From Salipaludibacillus agaradhaerens (GTDB lineage: Bacteria; Bacillota; Bacilli; Bacillales; Salisediminibacteriaceae): a DNA stretch of 64,000 nt. The notes under the pieces are model-generated. The model was not told the DNA's origin. It made no database searches and saw only the letters and a program-made list of their open reading frames with translations. Below, in pieces: positions 17,229-25,834 of this stretch (position 1 is its first letter; each line of letters starts with the position of its first letter). The position numbers were made by a program, and so were the translations under genes. The stretch lies in contig NZ_KV917378.1 of NCBI RefSeq assembly GCF_002019735.1, positions 3,684,869-3,748,868 of the forward strand, written 5' to 3'.

Positions 17229-17735
17229 TTATGGTCTATTTCGATTTTCCACTTGATTTATCCAGTTTAAATCTGCTTCTAAATGCAAAAGGGTACTAGT
17301 GATTAATAAATACCTATTCTCGTCCCCTTGAAGAAGAAATTCTGTTTTAAATTTAGTCAAATCCATAACATCTTTCATTATCATCGCTTTTTGTTGATCA
17401 AGCATTTCATTTTCCTGTTTGAAGTCAATCTTACGAGCACAACTCCATTTAAAATGAAAATCTTCTTTAGTAGAATGATAGGGTACTGGTTCCAGTAACC
17501 ATTTTTCCAACTCTTTATTACCTTTCGTCGTTATTTCATAAAATTTTCTTTCTTGGTCATCCATTCCTACAGATATGACAAGTTGATCACGTATTAGACG
17601 GTCTAGAGTCGTATAAATTTGACCAGGATTAATTTTCCCTTTAATCCCAAGGAGGGATTCTAGTTCTAGTTTTAATTCATATCCATGATTTTTTTGTAAA
17701 TATAGCATTGTTAATATTCCATATTTCACCGACAT
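17229..17735 (-). CDS. PadR-family transcriptional regulator
   Basis: The 168-residue protein has the PadR winged-helix domain at its N-terminus (VKYGILTMLYLQKNHGYELKLELESLLGIKGKINPGQIYTTLDRL, in several pieces) and a C-terminal helical dimerisation part (KAMIMKDVMDL ... LLHLEADLNWINQVEN). PadR proteins usually repress an adjacent transporter operon and are released by drugs or phenolics. The gene is the last of a three-gene minus-strand operon, starting seven bases after the permease stop. Its likely target is the palindrome in front of the operon, giving negative feedback. Confidence 0.88.
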   Translation of the reverse strand: MSVKYGILTMLYLQKNHGYELKLELESLLGIKGKINPGQIYTTLDRLIRDQLVISVGMDDQERKFYEITTKGNKELEKWLLEPVPYHSTKEDFHFKWSCARKIDFKQENEMLDQQKAMIMKDVMDLTKFKTEFLLQGDENRYLLITSTLLHLEADLNWINQVENRNRP

Positions 17736-17741
17736 ATTTGT

Positions 17742-20216
17742 TCAACCTTCTTTGAGTGATGATATAATATCTATTCTACTCGCTGTAGCACTTGAAATCC
17801 AGGAAGCAAGGAGACTCAGGCAAACTCCAGCAATCAGTGCTAGAATAATATTCCCGACAGGTAATTGAAAAGATATAAAACCTCCTAATAGTTCGGATTG
17901 GCTAGTTGTATAAAGTAAAACTATACCTGAAATTATACCACCAATAACCCCTGACAATCCTATGAGTAAACCTTCTCCAATGATCATCTTTTTGACTTGC
18001 AGTTTCGTAAATCCAAGCGCTCGCATTGTCCCTATCTCAGAGGTGCGCTCTAATGTATTCATTAATAAAGTATTAGCTGTACCTATGCTAGCTAGCCCGA
18101 TAATTAAAACTAGCATAATCAGAATTAATTCGTTCATTCCAGAAAATGCTGAAGTAGTTGATTGTATTTCATCTTCTATCGTTTCAACTTCTGAGAGGTG
18201 AGTGCTGAAATCCAGCCATAACTGATTTCGTAATTGTTCACCAGTATATCCGTCGTTTAAAGTTAATAAGATATCGAAGTGATTTGTCCAACCAAATTCA
18301 TTATTTAAATGATTCTCATCCATAAATCCAACATAGCCTGAGTAATTCGATGTTTTCACTACATCAAGGACTTCAAGATGCTGTTTACCTGAGGGTGTAT
18401 TAATGTAAATATATTCTCCTATATCTCCACCCCATTCATTAAAAGCTCTTTCCCCGAGGATAACAGAAGGTTCCTTTGCTAGTTCATAATACAATTCCTC
18501 TTTATTAGAACTCTCAAATAAGGTTGGTCCGGCTTCATCTACAGCAAAAATGGAAAATTGTCTCGTCTCCTCATCGGTGGTTACCCATGTAATTGGCGTA
18601 GCTTCCGTTAAAGGCTCAACGTTTACAACAGCATCATACAAAAGTAGCTTTTCTCTATCCTGTTTAGACCAAGGCGCTTCTGATGAAACTCTCAGGTCTC
18701 CGCCATACGTATTTCTGATTTCATTTTCATAACCTTCAGGTGCGGATTCAATAACAGCACTTAGTAATAATATCACTGCAATCCCCACAGCAAGAATAGC
18801 GGCAGTATTAGCATTTCGATTTAATTGTTTTGTAAGGCTTTGCGCCGCCAGACTTCCAGAGTATCCGAAGAATATTTTTATAATAGGCCTAAATATACAT
18901 ATCAGACCAAGTAACAGTAATGGAAACATCAATATGACACTTGCTAAAATCGCTAAGTAAGAGATGGGGTGATCGATAAATACAAAAACAAGCAAGCCGA
19001 CACCTACAATTGCCCTAACTATGTATAGGCTTCTCAATGATTGGGGTTGGTTTGCCATTTTTAGTGTCAATAACACAGAGGTTTTCCCAGCATTGTAAAT
19101 AGGAAATAATGAAGATAAAACAGGGAATGAAATTCCAATTAATACAGCTATTAATACAGGTATTTCCCAATTTAATGTGTAAACCATTTCAAATTCAAAT
19201 ACGCTTAGTAAAGTTTGCATGAACATATCCCCAAGCAAAATTCCTATAGGCACCCCAATAGCTGTACCTATTATTCCCAACAGTAGTACTTCAATTAGAA
19301 TAAGTCTGGAAACGGAACTTTGTAGATATCCGAAACTTTTCATGATTGCAAATTCTTTTTTTCTCTCCATGACACTTGTATAAATCATATTAAATACAAT
19401 GAATCCGCTAATAAACATGGATAACCCCGCGATTAAGTAAAAGAACGTATATAGTCCCCCTATGTCGTTACTTTGTCGATCATCCGCGACAACTGGTTGT
19501 ACATATACATTTGAATGACTAAATTTTTCCTGTAGAGATAGAAAAAGTTGCTCTCCTTCTTCATTTATTTGAAATCTTACATAGGAAAGTTCGTCTTCCA
19601 TACCCGTCCATTCTTGTAATAATTCAAGTGGAGCCATGATTCGGAAGCTGGTTGATTCAGCACGCTCCCAATTACCCGGGCTTGAAAGCAATTGTGTATA
19701 TTCAACAATGGCGGAAACCTTAGCTTCTCCCAAATTGGTAAATCTAATTGTATCTCCTACCTCTTTATTTAACAGTTCTGCAACAGCTTTTGGGATCACC
19801 AAACCTTCATTATCCAAACTCCCTTCGATAACAGGAAGTTTCAGTAAAGAGCTGCTCTGATCATTCACACCTGTAATTCGGACGGATCTTTGATTTAGAG
19901 ATTGATCACCCTCCAACTCAAAAAAAGCTTGTTTATCAAGCGCAAGCATGGTTTCTGTTATAATTGGACTAGTTAAAACTGACGAAACCATATCCACAGA
20001 GTAAGAATGTTCATCGCTTAGAATCCAATAATCGGCATTTGCCACATACATTTCTTCATAATAATCGAAAACATCATTTGTGGTTTTGTTTGCAATAAGC
20101 ATAGATGTTACAAAAGCTACACCTAAGATTATCCCAAGTAGGGAAATAAAAAACCTTTTTTTATTTTGTGTTATATTACGCCATGAAATTTGCCACATAT
20201 TTAGCAAAATCATCAT
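17742..20216 (-). CDS. ABC transporter permease with two FtsX-like domains
   Basis: The 824-residue membrane protein has an N-terminal helix, a large extracytoplasmic domain (about 45-255), three to four helices with the FtsX signature (MERKKEFAIMKSFGYLQSSV), a second helix set and external domain, and a final FtsX block (LERTSEIGTMRALGFTKLQV, near 725-745). This is the MacB/LolC-like or bacteriocin-type full-length permease with ten or so helices. It would work with the ATPase encoded just before it; their genes overlap by 41 bases. The start at 20216 follows AGAAAGG very closely, so the second ATG (20213) or M7 is also possible. Substrate unknown. Confidence 0.85.
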   Translation of the reverse strand: MMILLNMWQISWRNITQNKKRFFISLLGIILGVAFVTSMLIANKTTNDVFDYYEEMYVANADYWILSDEHSYSVDMVSSVLTSPIITETMLALDKQAFFELEGDQSLNQRSVRITGVNDQSSSLLKLPVIEGSLDNEGLVIPKAVAELLNKEVGDTIRFTNLGEAKVSAIVEYTQLLSSPGNWERAESTSFRIMAPLELLQEWTGMEDELSYVRFQINEEGEQLFLSLQEKFSHSNVYVQPVVADDRQSNDIGGLYTFFYLIAGLSMFISGFIVFNMIYTSVMERKKEFAIMKSFGYLQSSVSRLILIEVLLLGIIGTAIGVPIGILLGDMFMQTLLSVFEFEMVYTLNWEIPVLIAVLIGISFPVLSSLFPIYNAGKTSVLLTLKMANQPQSLRSLYIVRAIVGVGLLVFVFIDHPISYLAILASVILMFPLLLLGLICIFRPIIKIFFGYSGSLAAQSLTKQLNRNANTAAILAVGIAVILLLSAVIESAPEGYENEIRNTYGGDLRVSSEAPWSKQDREKLLLYDAVVNVEPLTEATPITWVTTDEETRQFSIFAVDEAGPTLFESSNKEELYYELAKEPSVILGERAFNEWGGDIGEYIYINTPSGKQHLEVLDVVKTSNYSGYVGFMDENHLNNEFGWTNHFDILLTLNDGYTGEQLRNQLWLDFSTHLSEVETIEDEIQSTTSAFSGMNELILIMLVLIIGLASIGTANTLLMNTLERTSEIGTMRALGFTKLQVKKMIIGEGLLIGLSGVIGGIISGIVLLYTTSQSELLGGFISFQLPVGNIILALIAGVCLSLLASWISSATASRIDIISSLKEG

Positions 20217-20886
20217 CCTTTCTAGAAATCACTTGCTCAATAACGCCATCTTTAAATAGAATAATTCGATCCGCAACCCCAGCTGCAAAAATATCATGAG
20301 TTACCATGATGATTGTTTGATTATTTTCTCGATTGAATCTTGATATTAATCCGAGTATTTCGTCGGCTTTCCCTCTATCTAAATTTCCTGTCGGTTCATC
20401 GGCTAATAAAACAGAAGGTTCATTGACTAACGCCCTGGCTATGGCAACTCGTTGTTGTTGACCGCCACTCAGCAAATTAGCACGCTTTGGACCAAGTTCT
20501 TTCAATCCGATAGAATCAAGTAATTCTATAATAATTTGGTTATTCTTTTTACCATCTGCATGAAGAGGGAAAGCTATATTTTCCTCTACACTTAATGTAG
20601 GGAGCAGTTGGTAATTTTGAAAAATAAAACCTAGGTATTTTCTACGAAATATAGTTCTTTCTTTTTCCGTCATATTACTTAAATTACTCTGATTTATTAC
20701 TATATCTCCTTCAGTAGGGACATCAAGCCCCCCTAAAAGTTGGAGTAATGTACTCTTTCCAGAACCACTTGGTCCCATTACAGCCACAAATTCGCCTTCT
20801 TTAACATTCAAATCAAAGCCCTTCAAGACGTGTGTTCTTTCTTGTCCCTGTGTAAATTCCTTTTTCAAGTTTCTAACCTTTATCAT
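20176..20886 (-). CDS. ABC transporter ATP-binding protein (MacB/LolD type)
   Basis: The 236-residue ATPase has all motifs: Walker A GPSGSGKST (38-46), Q-loop near FQNYQLLP (89-96), signature LSGGQQQRVA (139-148), Walker B LLADEP (160-165) and the switch histidine in VTHD. The long-range pattern TGNLDRGKADEI is typical of ATPases that pair with FtsX-type permeases. AATAGGAGGAATTAACCC precedes the ATG on the minus strand. It is the first gene of the operon, directly behind a palindromic operator. Confidence 0.92.
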   Translation of the reverse strand: MIKVRNLKKEFTQGQERTHVLKGFDLNVKEGEFVAVMGPSGSGKSTLLQLLGGLDVPTEGDIVINQSNLSNMTEKERTIFRRKYLGFIFQNYQLLPTLSVEENIAFPLHADGKKNNQIIIELLDSIGLKELGPKRANLLSGGQQQRVAIARALVNEPSVLLADEPTGNLDRGKADEILGLISRFNRENNQTIIMVTHDIFAAGVADRIILFKDGVIEQVISRKDDDFAKYVANFMA

Positions 20887-20914
20887 GGGTTAATTCCTCC
20901 TATTCTTCTAATGA

Positions 20915-20937
20915 AATTATATACTAAGTATATAATT
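20915..20937. promoter_or_regulatory. Palindromic operator, probably for the PadR regulator
   Basis: A perfect odd-centred inverted repeat of 11-base arms (AATTATATACT, centre A, AGTATATAATT) lies about 30 bases before the ATPase start. PadR proteins bind AT-rich inverted repeats of this sort close to the promoter of the operon they belong to. Further ATATAC/GTAT-rich motifs follow at about 21020-21045. Binding is inferred. Confidence 0.6.
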
Positions 20938-21120
20938 TTCGAAAGAGGAATCGTTTTAATTTCTTTATACATTATATGTTAACTATAAATATCTTAAATA
21001 TCATATATCCTAAATATCATATATACTTAATATGTATGGTATTTAGGGGAGATACCCATCCATAAAGTTTGAATATTTCTGCTGTTGACTTTAATATAGT
21101 CGGAACAATTAGCTAAGTTA

Positions 21121-21272
21121 TTGACGAAATTAGGTATTAAAAAATTACGCTTCACGGTTTAAGAGATACTCATGCATTATTCTATTTTCTCAAGACATAA
21201 AATATTGAATATGTATCCAAACGATTAGGACACAAACATACATACTACACAGAATTATTATCTGGAACTTAA
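21121..21272 (+). pseudogene. Remnant of a tyrosine recombinase (phage/transposon integrase)
   Basis: Three reading frames together spell the C-terminal catalytic end of a tyrosine recombinase: LTKLGIKK, then TLHGLRDTHALF (the HxLRHTHA motif, with R), then NIEYVSKRLGHKHTYYTELLSG (the xxLGHxxxxxTxxxY motif). Frameshifts and stops separate the parts and nothing upstream continues, so it is dead. It marks a former mobile element between the ABC operon and yunB. Confidence 0.65.
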
Positions 21273-21363
21273 CGCCTTGAGATAAATCCCCCAGCACTCT
21301 ACAATATATTTCGTTGTACAATCCTCCTTTGTTGCATAGATATTAAAAGAAGGGGGAATGACC

Positions 21364-22170
21364 ATGTTAACTCTCCGCACCATTCGGCCGCGCCGTAAAA
21401 AGAAAGGACCTCTTCCATTTCGTTATGTCTTTATGATCTCTTTAATCATTTTTATTATCTTGACGGTACAAGGGTTAATAATCGTTGAGAAAGGGGTCCG
21501 ACCTACATTATTAGCCATTGCTAAAACGGAAACGCAACGTATTGGGACACTGGCAATCAATGATGCCATTTCTCGACATATTTTAGAAGATACTGATATG
21601 GAAGACCTTGTGGAATACGAAAAAGATGATGAAGGCAATGTGATTCTTGTTCAGTATAATCCCGTTATTTATAATCGTGTTTTACAAGAAACCACGAAGA
21701 GAGTACAAAATTATTTAAATGATATTGAGCATGGACGCGTGCAAGATATGCGTATCCCAAATGAAGTTGATGTAGATCGAGATGGAGCGACCTTTTCGGA
21801 GGACGGTATTATACATATGATTCCATTAGGTCAGGCGACTAACAATGCATTGTTGGCGCACTTGGGGCCGAGAGTGCCCGTCAGATTATCAGCAATCGGG
21901 GATGTGAAATCACAATTGAAGGAGAATATTGTCCATGTGGGGATTAACAACACTTACATGAGTGTATCAGTTGACATTGAAGTGGATGTTAAAGTGGTCA
22001 TTCCATTTGCTACTGATACAGAAGTGGTGAAAACATCGATCCCTGTAGCGATGGTGTGGATTCCTGGTGAGGTACCAGACTTTTATGGTGGAACAGGTGG
22101 AGAAGGTGGTATGACACCGGCAGTCATCCAGCGACCAGAAGAGCTAGACATAGAAGATTCCATTGACTAA
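21364..22170 (+). CDS. yunB: Sporulation protein YunB
   Basis: The 268-residue protein has one N-terminal membrane helix (about 20-42: FMISLIIFIILTVQGLIIV) after a basic segment, then the YunB domain (AKTETQRIGTLAINDAISRHIL, YNRVLQETTKRVQNYLN, IPLGQATNNALLAHLGPRVPVRLSAIGDV). In B. subtilis YunB is a mother-cell sporulation protein, needed for normal spores. I choose ATG 21364 because AAGGGGGAATGACC gives it a proper spacing, whereas the ATG at 21358 is too close. It stands next to the lytH/lipA block as in B. subtilis. Confidence 0.9.
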   Translation: MLTLRTIRPRRKKKGPLPFRYVFMISLIIFIILTVQGLIIVEKGVRPTLLAIAKTETQRIGTLAINDAISRHILEDTDMEDLVEYEKDDEGNVILVQYNPVIYNRVLQETTKRVQNYLNDIEHGRVQDMRIPNEVDVDRDGATFSEDGIIHMIPLGQATNNALLAHLGPRVPVRLSAIGDVKSQLKENIVHVGINNTYMSVSVDIEVDVKVVIPFATDTEVVKTSIPVAMVWIPGEVPDFYGGTGGEGGMTPAVIQRPEELDIEDSID

Positions 22171-22244
22171 CTATTGAATTATGACCGTTATTTTGATATT
22201 ATAGTTCTCGGTCTAATAATTAAATACTGTCAGCATACCTCATC

Positions 22245-22430
22245 AAGAATGGGGTAGAGGCGCGAAATTTATGAGTAATGATCAAGAGCTAGGACAGCTA
22301 TGAGGGGTCATGAAAGGAAATTTTGCCGAAGCATTTTATTTCGTCCAAAATAAAGGAGCTGGGGTTGCATTGAATAAGTGCAACACTGTCACTTTCGGGA
22401 AGACCGGAGTGGAGGACTACTTTTTACCTT
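22245..22430 (+). promoter_or_regulatory. Lysine riboswitch (L box)
   Basis: The conserved L-box core is present in order: GGTAGAGGCGCGA, ATGAGTAA, TGAAAGG, TTGCCGAAGCA, AGCTGGGGTTGCATTGAATAA in pieces, TGCAACACTGTCA and GGAGTGGAGGACTACT. The 5' GGTAG can pair with the 3' CTACT to close P1. A strong terminator follows at 22460, before the NhaC-family gene, so the arrangement predicts transcription attenuation when lysine is high. Confidence 0.9.
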
Positions 22431-22459
22431 GACGAGGATGATTTTCCTGACTTCAATGA

Positions 22460-22490
22460 AGCAGCAAGAACACACCTCTTGCTGCTTTTT
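22460..22490 (+). terminator. Attenuator terminator of the lysine riboswitch
   Basis: A perfect 10-base stem (AGCAGCAAGA / TCTTGCTGCT) is followed by TTTTTG, 32 bases before the start of the transporter gene. Its 5' region can compete with the riboswitch P1 strand. Confidence 0.8.
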
Positions 22491-22521
22491 GTGTTGGTAT
22501 TTTAGAGGAGGAAAGAGAAAA

Positions 22522-24078
22522 ATGGAACATGGTATTTTATCATTACTACCGCCAATTTTAGCATTAGTAATGGTTATCGTGACAAAAAGAGTCCTATTCT
22601 CCCTAGGGGTAGGGATCGTTGTAGGTGCCCTTATGATTAACCAAACTGAAGAACTATTTATTAATCAGGCATTGTCGCAAGTTGGAACAATTGTGACAAA
22701 CATCTTTTATGTTGATGGTGGGATAAACACTTGGGAATTTTATATTATTTTATTTCTTTTAATTTTAGGGATGATCGCGTCTCTTATTTCCATAAGTGGC
22801 GGAAGTCGGGCATTTGGAGAATGGGCCTTAACAAAATTTAAAACCCGTATTAGCGTTCAAATAGCATCGGCTGTTCTCGGTCTGCTCATCTTTATTGATG
22901 ATTACTTTAATAGCCTGACAGTGGGAAATGTAAGTAGGCCTTTGACGGATAGGCATCGTATTTCGAGAGCCAAATTAGCTTATATCGTCGATTCGACGTC
23001 AGCACCAATTTGTGTTATTTCTCCTGTTTCTAGTTGGGGAGCTTCCATCATTACAATTATAGCTGGCATATTTGCAACACATAATTTCACAGAGTATGGT
23101 TCTCTTCAAGCCTTTTTACTCATGGGCCCAATGAACTTTTATGCTGTTTTTACGATCTTGTTAGTTTTTGCAGTTGCTTATTTTAAATTGGACTTTGGCC
23201 CAATGCGCGTGCATGAAAATAGAGCTCTCTCAACTGGAGAAGTAGTGGATAAAACAAAAGGTCCTATCCCTGGGGATAGCAACTTAGATAAGAATGATAA
23301 AGAAGGTTATGTTGGAAACCTATTGTGGCCTATTGCAGCACTTATCATGTCTACAAGCATTTTTATGGTTATCACTGGTATAGAAGGGACAGAAGGTAGT
23401 GCTACATTATTAAAGGTATTTGAAAATACAGACGTGGCAGCCTCATTATTATATGGTGGTCTAGTTAGTTTAGTGATTACAATTGTGATTGTGTTAGTTC
23501 GTAGTCTATCGGTGAGGGACATGGGGATCGGCCTTTGGGCCGGTATTAAATCCATGCTTCCGGCAATATATATTCTCATATTTGCATGGACGATTATAGA
23601 AATTATTGGTGAGTTGGGCACTGGACAATTTTTGGCAGGCATAGTGGATGAACATGTATCACTTGCTCTTTTGCCAGCTTTACTATTTGTCCTAGCAGGT
23701 GTGATGGCATTTAGTACTGGGACGTCGTGGGGAACATTCGGTATTATGCTTCCTATTGCTGGTGATATAGCGGCCGCCACAGATATGTCTTTAATGCTTC
23801 CAGTATTGGCGGCTGTTCTTGCAGGGGCAATATTCGGGGATCACTGCTCACCAATTTCGGATACAACTATTTTATCGTCAACAGGTGCAGGTAGTCATCA
23901 TATTGATCACGTATTAACGCAATTACCTTATGCGCTCATAACAGGAGCTATATCCATTTTAGCTTTCTTAGCCTTAGGGGTGACAGGGAGTTTATGGTTA
24001 GGTTTATTAGTTGGTGGTATTTTATTTACTCTCACCGTCTTTTTGCTACGCATCATCACCTTACGATTATCCGTTTAA
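22522..24078 (+). CDS. NhaC-family antiporter, predicted lysine transporter
   Basis: The 518-residue membrane protein has about 12 hydrophobic segments and NhaC-family landmarks (LISISGGSRAFGEWALTKFK in two halves, DDYFNSLTVGNVSRPLTDRHRISRAKLAYIVDSTSAP in pieces, and FGDHCSPISDTTILSSTGAG). The family was defined by Na+/H+ antiporters, but members under lysine riboswitches are thought to carry lysine. The riboswitch in front of this gene supports amino-acid transport. The ATG at 22522 follows GAGGAGGAAAGAGAAAA; an upstream in-frame extension overlaps the riboswitch and is not translated. A terminator follows at 24098. Confidence 0.88.
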   Translation: MEHGILSLLPPILALVMVIVTKRVLFSLGVGIVVGALMINQTEELFINQALSQVGTIVTNIFYVDGGINTWEFYIILFLLILGMIASLISISGGSRAFGEWALTKFKTRISVQIASAVLGLLIFIDDYFNSLTVGNVSRPLTDRHRISRAKLAYIVDSTSAPICVISPVSSWGASIITIIAGIFATHNFTEYGSLQAFLLMGPMNFYAVFTILLVFAVAYFKLDFGPMRVHENRALSTGEVVDKTKGPIPGDSNLDKNDKEGYVGNLLWPIAALIMSTSIFMVITGIEGTEGSATLLKVFENTDVAASLLYGGLVSLVITIVIVLVRSLSVRDMGIGLWAGIKSMLPAIYILIFAWTIIEIIGELGTGQFLAGIVDEHVSLALLPALLFVLAGVMAFSTGTSWGTFGIMLPIAGDIAAATDMSLMLPVLAAVLAGAIFGDHCSPISDTTILSSTGAGSHHIDHVLTQLPYALITGAISILAFLALGVTGSLWLGLLVGGILFTLTVFLLRIITLRLSV

Positions 24079-24097
24079 TGGTAAAAGATAAACGATT

Positions 24098-24127
24098 CCG
24101 TTCCAGTCTAGGCTGGAACGGTTTTTT
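24098..24127 (+). terminator. Rho-independent terminator
   Basis: CCGTTCCAG and CTGGAACGG flank a short loop and are followed by TTTTTT. It ends the NhaC-family gene. The rest of the gap to 24417 is AT-rich and shows no gene. Confidence 0.85.
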
Positions 24128-24417
24128 GCGTGCAAAATAATGAAATAAAAGGCGTGTATACATTATGACTGTAAAATAATATATTATCGGGGCCGTGATT
24201 ATTTATGAAAACCCTATCTAAATAAATTCCAATTTTTAGATTTTTATATAATATTCCGAAAATACTTTACTTTCAATTATCTGATAACTATAATAAGATA
24301 ACGTAAGTTAAATCATTTACCTAGATGTTGATAATTTTTAAGGGGGAAACTCGTGCCATTAGTCGGTAAATGTATCAATAAAAGTCACTTTGTAAAAGAG
24401 AGAGAGGAGTTAGTAAC

Positions 24418-25767
24418 ATGAACAATGGGAGAGAAAGATGGGCTAGTGGACTTGGATTTATTCTTGCGGCTGTTGGCTCAGCGGTAGGATTAGGAAATAT
24501 TTGGCGTTTCTCGTACGTAACGGGGGAAAATGGGGGAGCTGTCTTTTTATTAATTTATATTTTATGTATTTTCCTCATAGGGCTTCCAGTATTACTAGCT
24601 GAATTTTCTATAGGTCGTAAAGGCCAAGCTGACGTCGTGCAGTCATTTAGTGCAACGACGCCCTCAAAGGTGTGGAAAATAGGCGGTATACTCGGCGTAT
24701 TTACATCATTTTTAATTTTATCGTTTTATGGCGTCATAGCTGGTTGGATCAGTTATTTCTTGTATAGTTATATAACAGGAACAGCCGGAGCTGTACCTGA
24801 AGGTGAGTTCGGTGATTTCTTTGGTGAATTTATTAGCGGAGACATAGCACCTGTTTTTTGGCAGTTTTTGTTTATGGCGTTTGTTATTGCTATTGTGTTC
24901 TTTGGTGTTAAAAAAGGGATTGAACTTTCAAATAAAATTTTCATGCCATTATTAGCTATCATTATCATAGTCCTATCAGGTTATAGTTTAACACTCGATG
25001 GTGCTGGAGAAGGGTTGTCATTTTTATTCTCTCCTGATTGGAGTGTATTAAAAGATCCAAATGTTTATTCTTCAGCTATAGGGCAAGCATTTTTTACTCT
25101 TTCCCTTGGGATGGGGATCATGATCACTTACAGTAGTTACTTGCCGACAGAAAGTCGTCTTCCCCGTGCTGCAGGACAAGTTGTCGTCTTGGATACCTTG
25201 TTTGCAGTCATTGCAGGTGTCATGATTTTCCCAGCGGTGTTTACATTCGGTTTAGATCCTGCTGGAGGTCCAGGTCTTATTTTTATTACTCTTCCTGAAG
25301 TCTTTAATCAAATGGGCACAGGAGGCACGATGTTTGCCATACTTTTCTTCTTCCTCGTTGCCATTGCTGCCTTATCATCAGCTATTTCGCTGTTGGAAGT
25401 TAGCGTCTCTTACCTTATGAGAAAGATGAATTGGGAGCGTAAAAAAGCGACTTTAGTAGCTGGTGTTGTTGTCACATTGGTTGGAATACCTTCTGCTTTA
25501 AGTCAAGGTGGTTCACTTAGCGAGTATACGTTATTTAATTTGCCATTCTTAGATCTTATAGATACGATTACTGACCAGTATACGTTACCACTTGCAGGTC
25601 TTATTATTGCCCTATTTGTTGGGTGGGGATGGAACAAAGTAGATGCCCTTAAAGAAACGGGTCTCACTAATTCAATAGTAGGGACTATCTGGATTTGGTT
25701 TCTACGCATAGTAGCACCTTCAGGGATTTTATGGATACTGGTGATTAACATTAGGAATTTATTTTAA
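24418..25767 (+). CDS. Neurotransmitter:sodium symporter (NSS/SNF) family transporter
   Basis: The 449-residue protein has about 11-12 membrane segments and the NSS sodium-site signature near its start (AAVGSAVGLGNIWRFSYVTGENGGAVF in pieces, residues about 18-44). LeuT-type proteins of this family import amino acids with Na+. The substrate is not evident. GAGAGAGAGGAGTTAGTAAC precedes ATG 24418. It and the NhaC-family gene upstream are both sodium-type carriers but have separate terminators. The adaptation to a sodium-rich habitat is inference. Confidence 0.9.
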   Translation: MNNGRERWASGLGFILAAVGSAVGLGNIWRFSYVTGENGGAVFLLIYILCIFLIGLPVLLAEFSIGRKGQADVVQSFSATTPSKVWKIGGILGVFTSFLILSFYGVIAGWISYFLYSYITGTAGAVPEGEFGDFFGEFISGDIAPVFWQFLFMAFVIAIVFFGVKKGIELSNKIFMPLLAIIIIVLSGYSLTLDGAGEGLSFLFSPDWSVLKDPNVYSSAIGQAFFTLSLGMGIMITYSSYLPTESRLPRAAGQVVVLDTLFAVIAGVMIFPAVFTFGLDPAGGPGLIFITLPEVFNQMGTGGTMFAILFFFLVAIAALSSAISLLEVSVSYLMRKMNWERKKATLVAGVVVTLVGIPSALSQGGSLSEYTLFNLPFLDLIDTITDQYTLPLAGLIIALFVGWGWNKVDALKETGLTNSIVGTIWIWFLRIVAPSGILWILVINIRNLF

Positions 25768-25781
25768 CTGTTTAAATTCGT

Positions 25782-25810
25782 CAAGCTCAACGGCTAATCC
25801 GTTGAGCTTG
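25782..25810. terminator. Bidirectional terminator
   Basis: A perfect 12-base stem (CAAGCTCAACGG / CCGTTGAGCTTG) sits between the converging NSS transporter and lytH genes. Confidence 0.75.
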
Positions 25811-25834
25811 TTGTATTGAGGACGTATAAATCGC

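Noticed and set aside
17229-20886. Two-component-linked bacitracin-type (BceAB-like) transporter
   Set aside because: No histidine kinase or response regulator is adjacent; the regulator is PadR type and the permease has the two-FtsX-block layout.
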